A stretch of 64,000 nucleotides of DNA from Phymatolithon calcareum (Eukaryota; Rhodophyta; Florideophyceae; Hapalidiales). Positions 8,326 to 17,433 of this stretch are shown piece after piece (position 1 is the first letter of the stretch; every line of letters starts with the position of its first letter). The position numbers and the translations under genes are program-made. Under the pieces are notes generated by a model. That model was not told the DNA's origin. It saw nothing but the letters and a program-made list of their open reading frames with translations, and did not search any database. The stretch spans positions 1,116,001-1,180,000 of the forward strand of contig OZ345370.1 of the NCBI GenBank assembly GCA_977006965.1, in the 5' to 3' direction.

Positions 8326-10998
8326 ATGGCTCGCATTCCAGCCGCGAACTCTGCCGCAGCGCCCGCGTCCTCAACTCCACCGCTCTCCAGTGGCCAAGTA
8401 ACCGTGGAAGATTGGTTTGTGACGAGCGTACCTTCCTCCAATAGGTCCTCCGCCCGAGGTCCTCTGCGTGTTTGGGGCGTACCATGGCCTCCGCGAGCTC
8501 CCGCCGGCGTTTCGAAAAAATCTAAGCACTGGTTGTGGCGCTCCTCATCTGTTGGCCGTCGCATCAGTGCAACAGAGGTCGAGACTCGCTTCGGGACCCG
8601 AATCAATCTTCGCGGTCCTTTACATGAACGTTCTGCACGTAAAGTCTGCATGACCGAAGCTGCAATCAATGCCTTTCGAGATGGATTCCCTCGAAACTGG
8701 CGTGTCGCATCCCTGGATGCGTTTAATGTCGTCGCACGGCGTGAGCGAGATCCTCCTTCCCCTACCCCACGCTCACTGCCAAAGCCTACTGCACAGCCTC
8801 CTGCTAGTCGCCCAGAGACCGCTGCGGCAATGGCTAGGCAGCTTGGAAAAAAGGCGAAGACTGTTGCGAAGAAAGTTGTTGCTCATCGTCGCAATAATAT
8901 TGCGAAGGCTCGCGTCGTAGCTGCGTCGGATTTTGCGGCCGCAGTGGATCATGTGCAAAGCAATGCTCCTTTGCGTTCCGCTGCACGCCCACCTCGCCCG
9001 ACGCGCACCAAGAATTCTCGTGGTCCCAGAGACCGCCTTCGAAGACGGATGAGGGAGGGCGTGCCATCGCTCGTCGCAGTCCCGATCTCTGATGTCGCCT
9101 CCGTGCGCGCGTCTGCAAATTCAAAGCACTTGTTATCCAAGCGTCTCCACGAAGATGCTGCCCCTGTCGAACGAGAAGAAGGTTCACCCCGCAAAATTTT
9201 GAAAAGAGATTCGGAGCACAGGCAAGCCAGATTTAGTAGTCATCCGCCTGTGCATGCAGATGATGAAAACGAGGAGACAGAGGAAGATGAAGATTGTTCT
9301 CCTGGAGAAGTGCCCGCCAGCGCCCTGGCTGCATTCGAGGTCGCTATGCAGAGTAATTCGCCTAGTTCTGACCCAATTGTCCCCGTTGCTTTAAATAGGC
9401 GAAGGCGAAGCAAGATAGCCGACTATCGTTCGATCAGTGGCACTGCCGCGCCTGCCATGAAATCCACAGCGGCTCAAATAAGAAAATCTGCGGGAACAGA
9501 CAAAGGGAAAGCCAGCCAGGAAGGCGCGAGCGCTGGAAACGCTGTGTTGAATCGAGCGTCCCGTCGATTGCAGTCGCTGTCAGCATCAGTGCCTGAGGAT
9601 ATCGAGGCGCCAAAGACAAAGTTGAAACCAAAGAGCTTGAGAAGTGCGCCCCGCAAACGGAGTACGCGGAGGTCTACCCGCGGTGAAGACCCTGCCGAAG
9701 CCGGGACGGGAGAGCATCCCAATGCAGCTTTGCGAGAAGAAAGTGCTGCAGTTGAAAGCGTAGGCAGGTTTTCGGAATATACAAGGCGTTTAAGAAATGC
9801 GCGTCCAAACGGTGGCACAGAGAGAAATGCCAAAGCTAATGCTCGCGAATCGGCGAGCATTAGCACGACAAGTAGAGGTGAAGCCGTAAGAACCAAATCC
9901 AAATCAATCGTCAAGCCATCAAAAAAGACGGCAGCGCTGAAGAAAACTGCATCACAAGAAGTACCCAAGAGACCAAAGGCAACTATGCGTCGAGTGGCAT
10001 TTACCGACGAGCTGGATTCCGTCGAAGAGGTTGTGCGCCCGTCGTCGTCAGGTCGCCGAGCCGTTCGCCTAGCACGTGCACTAGGTCCTAAATCAGCTTT
10101 ACGTCGCCTTCGCTCTCCCCCACCGGCGAATCTGTCCTCACGTTCGACAATTGAGAAAGCCCCAGTGGTTGTACCAACGGTCGTCCCACCACATCCAACA
10201 CTTGGTTTGAAAGCTGAAGGTGCCGCAGGGTCTGCGAACGGGTTCTGGAGCGCGGGGCAGGTTGCTGCCTACGAACGGATGAGGAGCACTGTGGCGGGAG
10301 ATCGACCGGACTATTGGGCGGCGGTGGCGAGCGGTGTACCGAGGCGAACAGCGGAAGAGTGCCATGCTCGTTGGGCGGCGTCATGGGTGTCACCAGTGAA
10401 GCGTGCACCACGTACGACAGTCGGCGGCTCGAAGACAATGTCGACACCCGAGATTGCGGCGCAAATTGCTCGGGTGGCACCGACCAAAGAACACCGCAAA
10501 ACAGCAAAGTTCAGGACTAATATGAGGCGAATTGCGGCGGCTGCTGCAAGATCAGCAGATGATGCCGAGTTCGAGCCAGTGCTTACGGACGGTGAGGCCT
10601 CCAGTTCGCATGTTACGCCCCGGTTTGCAGCTCCTGACTTGCCGGACGGCACGCCGGGATCCCTCATCCGTGAAAAGCGTAAGGAGCTGGATGAGGCTGG
10701 ACGGATTGAGACTCCGGAAATCCTGGCGCGGGGTCGCGCGGTTGGTCTAACTGAGGCAGACAAATTCGTAGCATTGTTCAAAAAGCGCCTCGCGAAGGCT
10801 GCGAGACGAAAAGATGGGCAAGCGTCTGCAGCAGTGGGGCCGGCGGACCCGGAAGAGGATGTAGGCCCAGTGGCGCGGGACTTGTTGAAGGAAATGAAAG
10901 AGCTGGGGAAGATGGACAAGCCAAGACTTTCGCTTGGAAGTGAGCTGGAAACTCCTGAGCGGGCTGAATATGAGGAAGATCCCGATTTGTTCTTTTAG
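8326..10998 (+). CDS. KNL2: SANTA + SANT/Myb protein, KNL2/M18BP1-like centromere licensing factor
   Basis: Residues ~25-125 read as a SANTA domain. VEDWFV is followed by GPLRVWGV and WRSSSVGRRI. VETRFGTRINLRGPL comes next, and the domain closes with FRDGFPRNW, the hallmark GFP-N-W ending. A SANT/Myb-like unit lies at about 638-690: FWSAGQVAAYERMR, then YWAAVASGV and AEECHARWAASW. SANTA with SANT is the architecture of Mis18BP1/KNL2, which recruits CENP-A and its chaperone to centromeres. The ~500 residues between are basic, Ser/Ala/Arg-rich and disordered-looking, with one acidic patch (about 307-325). I see no clear CENP-C-like motif. The frame is open from a GTG at 8308, but ATG 8326 (MARIPAANS) is the better start. 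It is intact, and its 3' half was copied to 49223-50417. Assignment rests on domain reading, not on a search. Confidence 0.8.
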   Translation: MARIPAANSAAAPASSTPPLSSGQVTVEDWFVTSVPSSNRSSARGPLRVWGVPWPPRAPAGVSKKSKHWLWRSSSVGRRISATEVETRFGTRINLRGPLHERSARKVCMTEAAINAFRDGFPRNWRVASLDAFNVVARRERDPPSPTPRSLPKPTAQPPASRPETAAAMARQLGKKAKTVAKKVVAHRRNNIAKARVVAASDFAAAVDHVQSNAPLRSAARPPRPTRTKNSRGPRDRLRRRMREGVPSLVAVPISDVASVRASANSKHLLSKRLHEDAAPVEREEGSPRKILKRDSEHRQARFSSHPPVHADDENEETEEDEDCSPGEVPASALAAFEVAMQSNSPSSDPIVPVALNRRRRSKIADYRSISGTAAPAMKSTAAQIRKSAGTDKGKASQEGASAGNAVLNRASRRLQSLSASVPEDIEAPKTKLKPKSLRSAPRKRSTRRSTRGEDPAEAGTGEHPNAALREESAAVESVGRFSEYTRRLRNARPNGGTERNAKANARESASISTTSRGEAVRTKSKSIVKPSKKTAALKKTASQEVPKRPKATMRRVAFTDELDSVEEVVRPSSSGRRAVRLARALGPKSALRRLRSPPPANLSSRSTIEKAPVVVPTVVPPHPTLGLKAEGAAGSANGFWSAGQVAAYERMRSTVAGDRPDYWAAVASGVPRRTAEECHARWAASWVSPVKRAPRTTVGGSKTMSTPEIAAQIARVAPTKEHRKTAKFRTNMRRIAAAAARSADDAEFEPVLTDGEASSSHVTPRFAAPDLPDGTPGSLIREKRKELDEAGRIETPEILARGRAVGLTEADKFVALFKKRLAKAARRKDGQASAAVGPADPEEDVGPVARDLLKEMKELGKMDKPRLSLGSELETPERAEYEEDPDLFF

Positions 10999-11640
10999 TA
11001 GCGAACGTTTTTGTGAATATCTGGGCGACCACTCTGGCGGCTCTTTTATCCATTGCGAAATGATGTCATAAAGGCTGCCGTGCGTCCAAGGTAGATGTCC
11101 TATTAATGCGATAGACTTAAGAAGATACGAAGGCTTGCCACTGGCCGTGTTATTTTCCTCTTGGAAATAAGACAATTGACTAGCTCGTTCTAGAATAGCG
11201 AGGCAGACGGTTTTGTTGTCTTGGCCGACTGTGAAGATAATCTGCAGATGTCCAGAAAGTTCGACGAACTCATCATTTGTCACAGAAGCCCGGTGATATC
11301 CCTGAACGCGAAGTATGTCGCTTGTTTTCCCGCTATCCGCAAAGGTAATCACGAGGGTTTATGAGGAACATCAAGCAATCCAGGAAATGGCTTTGTACCT
11401 ATCACCAGTAACGCCCTGTGACATAACTAACTCTTTATTTTAATTGAACTTCTAATGTTATAATTGGGCGAGTGGGTGCAAAGACGGTAGAAGAAGTAGG
11501 TCGCGAGAAACTCTTAGACGTACAAATTTTTTAAAAATGAGAAATTGTTGCAAATTAGCATCAGGCGCACTCTTTGCCTGCGGCCGATCTCATTTTATTC
11601 GTACAGTACAAGTTTCGAGATATTCCTGAAGGAAAATCCG
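10999..11640. other. KNL2 3' flank with an unassigned minus-strand frame
   Basis: A minus-strand frame (10747-11352) enters the KNL2 3' end from the right. Its unique part, 11352-11000, includes FVELSGHLQIIFTVGQDN and looks protein-like, but the overlap with KNL2 is an antisense shadow. The corresponding part of the duplicate (57435-57720) is broken by stops. No domain is recognised. Confidence 0.3.
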
Positions 11641-12146
11641 ATCGATCGATTTCTCAACGTCAAGGTTAACATAGATTGTTGCTTTTTCTTTAGAGACCCT
11701 TTGAACTATCAATACGTTATGTCGATCGCACCCATACCAGGCACTTCGAAAGCAGCAGATGCTGGCAAACATGTTCAAGATGTAACCTCGCTATCCTTGA
11801 TCGTAACTTCTGCACTGCTTAGCCCGGACTCCATGGAAAAAGGGACGACCACTTGGTGATTCCTGGCCCGGAAATGGAGCAATGCATAAGACACTATTCT
11901 GAAATGGAATTGTGCTATTGTGGTTTGCCCTACATACATCAGCCGCGCCAGTTGAAGTACACCCCGTGAAAGTAGGTTGGGCTGTTTGTGCCTTCGAGCG
12001 CCAGCAGTGGAGTCAACGTACACCCTTGCGCGCCAGTAACTTCCAATGTTGAAGGGATACACAACGAATATTACAGATTGGCTAGTGATTCGTAAAGCAG
12101 TGCTCTCAAGGTGATTTGTATCGTTCTTGTGATCTACATTGGCCAA
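11641..12146 (-). pseudogene. Unrecognised minus-strand gene remnant, duplicated
   Basis: A 123-codon frame at 11775-12146 ends in GLSSAEVTIKDSEVTS and then a TGA. In the duplicate (57988-58386) the same codon is CGA and the frame continues to MPGMAAIEITY, while the duplicate is frameshifted farther upstream. The two copies therefore carry complementary lesions of one older, longer frame. It contains QPNLLSRG and QLARLMYVGQTT. I do not recognise the family. It may be a transposon-encoded protein or an old host gene. Confidence 0.4.
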
Positions 12147-12714
12147 ACCCCAAAATTTGCTTCGTTGGGCAACACTAAGGATTTAATATCCTTCGCGTGA
12201 GTCAACGAAGCTGGTCCATTAGTACGACACACAAGAGAGGGATAGGTTTCAATTAGAAGCCTACTTCGCACTGCAAGGTGAGCTTCTAATTCAACCCATC
12301 TCTGTGCGAACTTCGCTCAGAGATGGGCCAGGCTAGGCAAGAAACACGCGCTTGAGAAGAATTGAGGAGAGTCATCTTCTCAAGGGCACTAACTCGAACG
12401 CGTGTTCACGTATTGTTCTTCGCACACTATTTCTCTGGATCGTTCTTCTAGCCCTCCATTTGCTCTCTTCAATAAAATGCTCTCTTGGAAGAGTGGCTGA
12501 TTTGGAGTTGCGTGCAAATAGCATTATGCTCATCAATGAAAAATACTTGGGCGCCATATCGATTTTTGAAAGCATGCGAAAGACTTTTATCGCCTGGAAA
12601 TTTCCTATCGCAATGAGCGGCTTTACCGTGCACACAAGAGGGACTGGAAACTTGAGATTTAACGGGTTGTTCCTTACAAATATCAGAATCGTCAAGTAGT
12701 TGTCTTTTGCCAGT

Positions 12715-13155
12715 CTACAAGATGGTACTTGCAGAGGCATTGAGCAGATTGTCCACAAGATAAGCATGTGTGCACGCATGCATATCTTGTGGACAATCTG
12801 CAATTCCTGCTTTGGTTCTGTCAACAGATTGGACGACCAACTCGCTCAATACTCTTATTGTCACGACATCCTGAGCTTCCGCGGCGGCTTCTTCATGTGT
12901 CACTTGTGCATCGCATTGTCCGCCATCACAACGCGCTTTCTCATCGACAGCCTCACCAACGACAGCGTCCAGTTCTTCAAGAATGAATGTTTTTATTATG
13001 GCAGCTTGCTCACGGCGTGTCGGAAGAACAATTCCTAGCTCTCGAAAAGTTGGAGGTCTTCTTGACGATGGCGTTGTTCGCTCGGGGAAGTCGATGAGCA
13101 CGATGGTAAATTGGGCTGTCCAAGGTAAGGGAGAGCGAGTGTGTAGTGGGAACAA
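12715..13155 (-). CDS. Unrecognised 146-codon frame, intact only in the L copy
   Basis: The minus-strand frame includes FTIVLIDFPERTTPSSRRPP, then TRREQAAIIKTFILEELDAV and an acidic, Ala/Glu-rich tail (THEEAAAEAQDV). The R copy (59740-59470) has the same protein text with at least two in-frame stops. That suggests the frame is old rather than accidental. Its last ~20 codons read through one arm of the palindrome at 12744-12801, so the natural C-terminus may be earlier. No domain is recognised. Confidence 0.35.
   Translation of the reverse strand: MFPLHTRSPLPWTAQFTIVLIDFPERTTPSSRRPPTFRELGIVLPTRREQAAIIKTFILEELDAVVGEAVDEKARCDGGQCDAQVTHEEAAAEAQDVVTIRVLSELVVQSVDRTKAGIADCPQDMHACTHAYLVDNLLNASASTIL
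12744..12801. repeat. 58-base near-perfect palindrome (foldback)
   Basis: The arm GCAGATTGTCCACAAGATA is mirrored at the other end, and the two 29-base arms differ at only two positions. The same foldback occurs in the duplicate at 59021-59078. It could form a long hairpin RNA or a DNA cruciform, or be a minimal foldback element. Confidence 0.75.
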
Positions 13156-13240
13156 TGGATTGTCTTAAGTCATCGAGCGACGCGATGAACTTCTCCCTCG
13201 ACTCATTATTACGGTCTGAGGTCTTCTGATGGATACTGGG

Positions 13241-14130
13241 TTACCGGTCTTTAATTTTTTTTCTGCGCACTATCGCTGGCGAATTGGCTTTCCACTCACA
13301 TAGATGGCACCAGCTTAGGTGAGCGCGGACCGAGATGGAGGTTCGGCGATCGCGGGACGTGAGAGATATTAAGAAACAGGGATGTTGGCGCCTCGAAGTT
13401 CGCCGGTTTGAAAGAGGAGAGAGCATATGAAAGCTGTCAACCACAACTCTAGCTGACGGAGAACGTTTGGAACTCGCTGAATCTACGATTTTTTGATATT
13501 CGCCGAATGGGCACCGTGTGATCCCATATTTTCCCCGAGAGCTACCTACGTCGATATTGATACAGTATTTCTTACGAGCGCTCCGCGGCGAAAACAATGA
13601 ATTGAACAAGTGGTTGTCGAATTATGAGTCAATGTAATCTGCTTCTTACGATCACTTTATATCTTGTTCGGCAATGACTCGTTCCTTTATGGTCACAGGC
13701 GGATTCACGGCATCGCTAGCCAGGCCTGTTGCTCTTGTTCTTCTTCTCTTTGCGTTCTCGGGATCGCGTTTCATTTTGTTCTCTACCCAGTTCAGCGCGT
13801 CCGGATCTCCTGCCTCGCCTGCTCCATTTTCCGCTTGCATCCTTGCCTGTTGCACTTGGTCGCCTTCTTTTGACGACTTAGTCTTAGTTAACTTTCCACA
13901 GGTGCCGAAAAAGGTAGCGGGTCAGAAGGAGGCGCAGTGATATTCACTGGCTTAGACCTGATGTGCCCCCTGATAGTTTCAACGGCTTCTCCCAGCCTCT
14001 CGAGCGCGAACAGTTGATTCCTTGGTGTTACTGGAAACTTGCGACCGGAACACGTGCACAAGTCTGGCGTATGCGCCAAGGGGGAGCGCGTGGATTATTC
14101 GAAAATGCACCGGTCGCGAACGAAGGAGCG
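13241..14130 (-). pseudogene. Decayed minus-strand coding remnants, duplicated at 59.6-62.1 kb
   Basis: Three protein-like pieces follow one another on the minus strand. 14079-13888 includes RNQLFALERLGEAVETIRGH. 13855-13652 includes WVENKMKRDPENAKRRRTR and VNPPVTIKERV. 13609-13241 includes KKYCINIDVGSSRGKYG. The first two are joined by a one-base frame change that is present in both copies of the duplication, so it predates the duplication or marks an unseen splice. Composition and conservation suggest a former gene, but I recognise no family. In the R copy the second and third pieces are pushed apart by an insertion at 60271-61634. Confidence 0.35.
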
Positions 14131-14860
14131 CATCCTTGTCGACTTACGTTGCAAAGTTTAAATCATCATAACCTCAGAATCATTTCCATTGTATTCCCCA
14201 TTCTTCGCAATACTTTTACTTGGACTTGCACGATATCATGTAATTCAGATCTCTTGTCCATTTCAGTAATTTGTGGCAATCGCACGCTTCATCTCCTTCC
14301 GCTCCAAAATCAATTGTAATCGCTCACTCCCACTTCAAAACTTCGCCAACTAGTGGATAAGATCAAGATTCGGACACATTTTCTATCACTTGACTTCCCA
14401 TTCTCACATTTGAAGCTCTCACAGCCTTTGGAACACTGATTCACACGTCAGGAACGAGGCGGTTGTTAACTAAATTATTCGATTTTGAAACTCAACGGAC
14501 GGTCATATGCAATAGCGAGTCCAACGGGCAGCTAATCCAAGTCGAAGCAGGCGGATGAAGCTAACGTTTTCCGACTTTAGAGATAGGCGATTGGTTTGCG
14601 ATCCATTGCGCTCGTTTACGAGCAGTTTTTCTATATGACCCAACTTTCTGCAAAGCGGTGCATTGAGGCCACAATGAGGTTTAACGCAAAGTGCAAAGAA
14701 TCTACTGGATTTCTGGAGTATGCATTGATAATAATGCCATGTCGGTCATGCTCAACTCCACGAGTTCAAGCATGCTGGCAATGTGCGCTAACAGTGAGAC
14801 TGGCGAGCGCAACATCTCAGTGGTTTTCATTGTAGAGAGCCTCACTTTTTCTGGTGGAAC

Positions 14861-16158
14861 TTCCGAGATAAGCAGGAGACATTCGGAAAGCATTGAATCG
14901 CTGACCACAATTCTGCGATGGAAAGCTGCCAGCAGGTACAGTGGCCCGATTAATGGGAAGGAGCTTGTCGTTCATATAAGTGGTAACTCAGTACCAGAAG
15001 GAGAAGTACATCTCTCATTTTCGTTCCTGATTAAAAGTACTTTATACTCGATAAAAAATTCCTTTAGATATATTCAGACAACTCTCCAGTCTATCGTCTC
15101 AAGGCAAAAAGGACCACATCGTGCGACATAGAGGCAAGGGAAGCACTAAGCAATCGTTTGCAGTCGTCTAGTCTTCAAGCAACTCTCATACTGCGTTTAT
15201 TTCTGCTGCTCTGCTTGTAGTTCACGAGTTCGGGTTCCGAGCTTTTCAGCGATTTGCGTGCGCAGCTGCACTTTTGTGTACATAGTTTTAGGAAATTGCA
15301 GGCATCATACACACGAAAGCATAGCAGAAGCATCTCTGTGAGCTCTACTGCCGGTGTGGCATCCTCCTCGGTTATCAGCACCCCGGAGTAAGACTAATCC
15401 TGATCACGAGTTAAAGTTGCCTTAGCGCGCTGGCGATTTTACAAACAGGCGGGAAGCGCATTAAAGCGGATGAGGTCCCTTGCAAAGAGGTGATCAAGAC
15501 CAAAGACAAACACTCGAATCTCGGAAACCCCGCAAAACGCAGTTTGTTTTTTGCGCATTGGAATAGACTCATCTTGCAAAGGGGGTGTCGTTAAGAAATA
15601 CAACTTCTTACTGTTGCTCTTTTCCCGATAAAACTTGGACAATCGACGATAAGGATTCCGCTTAAGAGATTTGTCGCGGGCTATCCGTGATCTGAAACTT
15701 GCCTTGGGTCGAGGAAGTACGAAAAGCTTCTTGAATCTATGCTATCCTTGAGAACACATGCCCGTCTCCTGTTTGATCGGGGTCAGGATAGAGACTGGAG
15801 CTTTGACAACAAATTATGAAACTGCCAGCAATGGAGTTGAACTCGTACAAGAGAATCATTTACGTGGAAAGGGAGCATAATGACTGATACAAAGTAGGGA
15901 TCTTTCGGAACGAGTGAGTCGAAAGAGGAATGGATAGTCGGCCGTATTCACCTACATACAACTCCTTGGACCATTATTCTGTACACCAGGTCTTCAGAGG
16001 GACGAAAATTCAGTTAGTCGCAAACGAACTACTTCTCTACGCATAATAATCGCCGCGTGCAGCTCTGCCCAAAGCCACATACCAATGACCAACTTCCCAT
16101 GGCTCAGGAGAAAAAGAGCCAAAAGGATCGGGCAAGAGACATTCCAGACGAGAGTGTG
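14861..16158. other. Unique sequence between the duplication end and presenilin
   Basis: About 1.3 kb starting where homology to the R copy stops. Short frames exist (15175-15381 and 15439-15642 minus) but none carries a motif. The plus-strand frame at 14691-15131 crosses the breakpoint: its first half is the N-terminal part of the BAH-gene remnant and its second half is unrelated. The 3' region of presenilin lies at the right end. Confidence 0.45.
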
Positions 16159-17433
16159 CTAATGGAATAGCAACTCTGGTAAAAGATTTAGAACAAACGG
16201 CTTAACCGTCCATCTTGTCAGTACATAGAACAACATTCCAGTAACAATGGAAATTGGGAGAGCTGGGAGTGCCTTCTTGTAAACAATGACCAAGAAAAGC
16301 GTAGCGCAAAGTCCTGCGAGAATGGCCACGAAACTGATAATCGCAGTCATCGCGCCACCCCTGCTTGCTTCAGCGACGAGCACGGAGTAGAAGACAAAAT
16401 CGCCCAATCCCAGTTTCAGATGTGTGCCTAATGTTCCGACCCGGGTCTCCTCTTGTTGCCTTGGACTAGATTGCGCATCAGTACCATTCTCTACCGAGGC
16501 TGCGCGCTCTCTGGCCGTTTTCGCCCTGCGCCTTGCCGCGCGTCTCGCCTCCTTCTCAGCAAGTTCCTCTGGGGTGGCAGATGTCGCAGGAGTTCCTTCG
16601 TCACCGTTTTGCTCAGGCTCTGTCGTCGGCCCGGAGCGTGTTGAGGCAGCATTTCGCTTTTCTTTTTTGGTGCGTTTGAACACAATGGCGGGTTTTGCCT
16701 CCGGATCGCGTCCGATATCATTTGGGTTGGTGTCGTACACAAGCGCAGGAAGGGGTTCGTCCTGCGTTCTCGCTGCTTCCACAAGTTTCCGTAAAGGTCC
16801 CCAGGGCGCGAGTACGGCAAATAAATCCCACGCGACGAGTACGCCAAGAATGGCCCAGGTGGACCATGACGGCAGGGTGCGGAAAATGAAGGCCATGAGA
16901 GAGGACATAACGATTAGATATGCCTGATTAATGACACGAGGAACGGTCCAGAAGATTGACACCAGTCCGGTAATGGTGAAATTCCATACAGCAAAACTAA
17001 GCGTTATCCAGTCGAGATTGATACATCGCGAACGACAGAACTCGAAAAGATAGATTCCGCCCACATACGCGAAAATGATAGCAACCGCAACAAAAAGCCA
17101 GCCTGCAATAAAACGCTGATGCCCATTCTTGAAAAGCCAGACGAGTAAAAATGTGCAGAGTACGATAAGAACGCAGAAGACACCCACAAATATAAGTGTC
17201 TCCCGTGTTCTGAACATTACGGGTCCTTTCGGAACGGCTGGTCTTGGCGTCTTTTTCTCTGGGAAAATACCTAGGAAAGGTGGCTTTGCCACTGCAGTGG
17301 TGATACGGTCGCACGACTTCGGGTCGCCCAAGCTATTGACAAGCCAGATGGAGAGGGCCATACAGAATACCACCGGCCACACTACCCTCCCCATGGCGTC
17401 GCTCAACGCGCTATCGCGTCCTCTGTCCACCAT
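16159..17433 (-). CDS. PSEN: Presenilin, catalytic subunit of gamma-secretase
   Basis: An intact 424-residue multi-pass protein. The first catalytic aspartate, Asp203, sits in VLVAWDLFAVLAPWGPLRKLVE. The second, Asp345, sits in the GxGD signature LGLGDFVFYSVLV. The C-terminal PAL motif is at 390-392 in KKALPALPISI. Hydrophobic segments of the N-terminal fragment run from about 79 to 200, and a charged cytosolic loop (about 225-335, rich in Lys, Glu, Ala and Arg) separates TM6 from TM7, as in all presenilins. The family cleaves type I membrane proteins within the bilayer, with nicastrin, APH-1 and PEN-2, in the endomembrane system. The residue before the first aspartate is Trp, where animal presenilins have Tyr. 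The luminal N-terminus is longer than average before TM2. The ATG at 17431-17433 is the first in frame. No intron is visible. Confidence 0.94.
   Translation of the reverse strand: MVDRGRDSALSDAMGRVVWPVVFCMALSIWLVNSLGDPKSCDRITTAVAKPPFLGIFPEKKTPRPAVPKGPVMFRTRETLIFVGVFCVLIVLCTFLLVWLFKNGHQRFIAGWLFVAVAIIFAYVGGIYLFEFCRSRCINLDWITLSFAVWNFTITGLVSIFWTVPRVINQAYLIVMSSLMAFIFRTLPSWSTWAILGVLVAWDLFAVLAPWGPLRKLVEAARTQDEPLPALVYDTNPNDIGRDPEAKPAIVFKRTKKEKRNAASTRSGPTTEPEQNGDEGTPATSATPEELAEKEARRAARRRAKTARERAASVENGTDAQSSPRQQEETRVGTLGTHLKLGLGDFVFYSVLVAEASRGGAMTAIISFVAILAGLCATLFLVIVYKKALPALPISIVTGMLFYVLTRWTVKPFVLNLLPELLFH

Larger units (their letters stand above)
9792..14860 (+). repeat. Source copy (L) of a 5-kb segmental duplication
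   Basis: Sequence from inside KNL2 (9792) to 14860 recurs in direct orientation at 49223-50417 and 57435-62874. Long stretches are nearly identical, for example KNL2 codons around the SANT domain and the block at 13980-14130 against 61945-62095. The right copy differs by large insertions. Homology stops abruptly on the left inside KNL2 and on the right at GGTGGAAC, after which the two copies are unrelated. Because L holds the whole KNL2 gene and R only its 3' half, L is the likely source. Confidence 0.85.

Noticed and set aside
9474-9968. Long minus-strand frames under KNL2 (also 10311-10919)
   Set aside because: Antisense shadows of a GC-rich, Ala/Arg/Ser-rich coding region.
10747-11352. 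201-codon minus-strand frame overlapping the KNL2 3' end
   Set aside because: Half of it is antisense to a well-supported gene. The unique half is broken in the duplicate and has no known domain.
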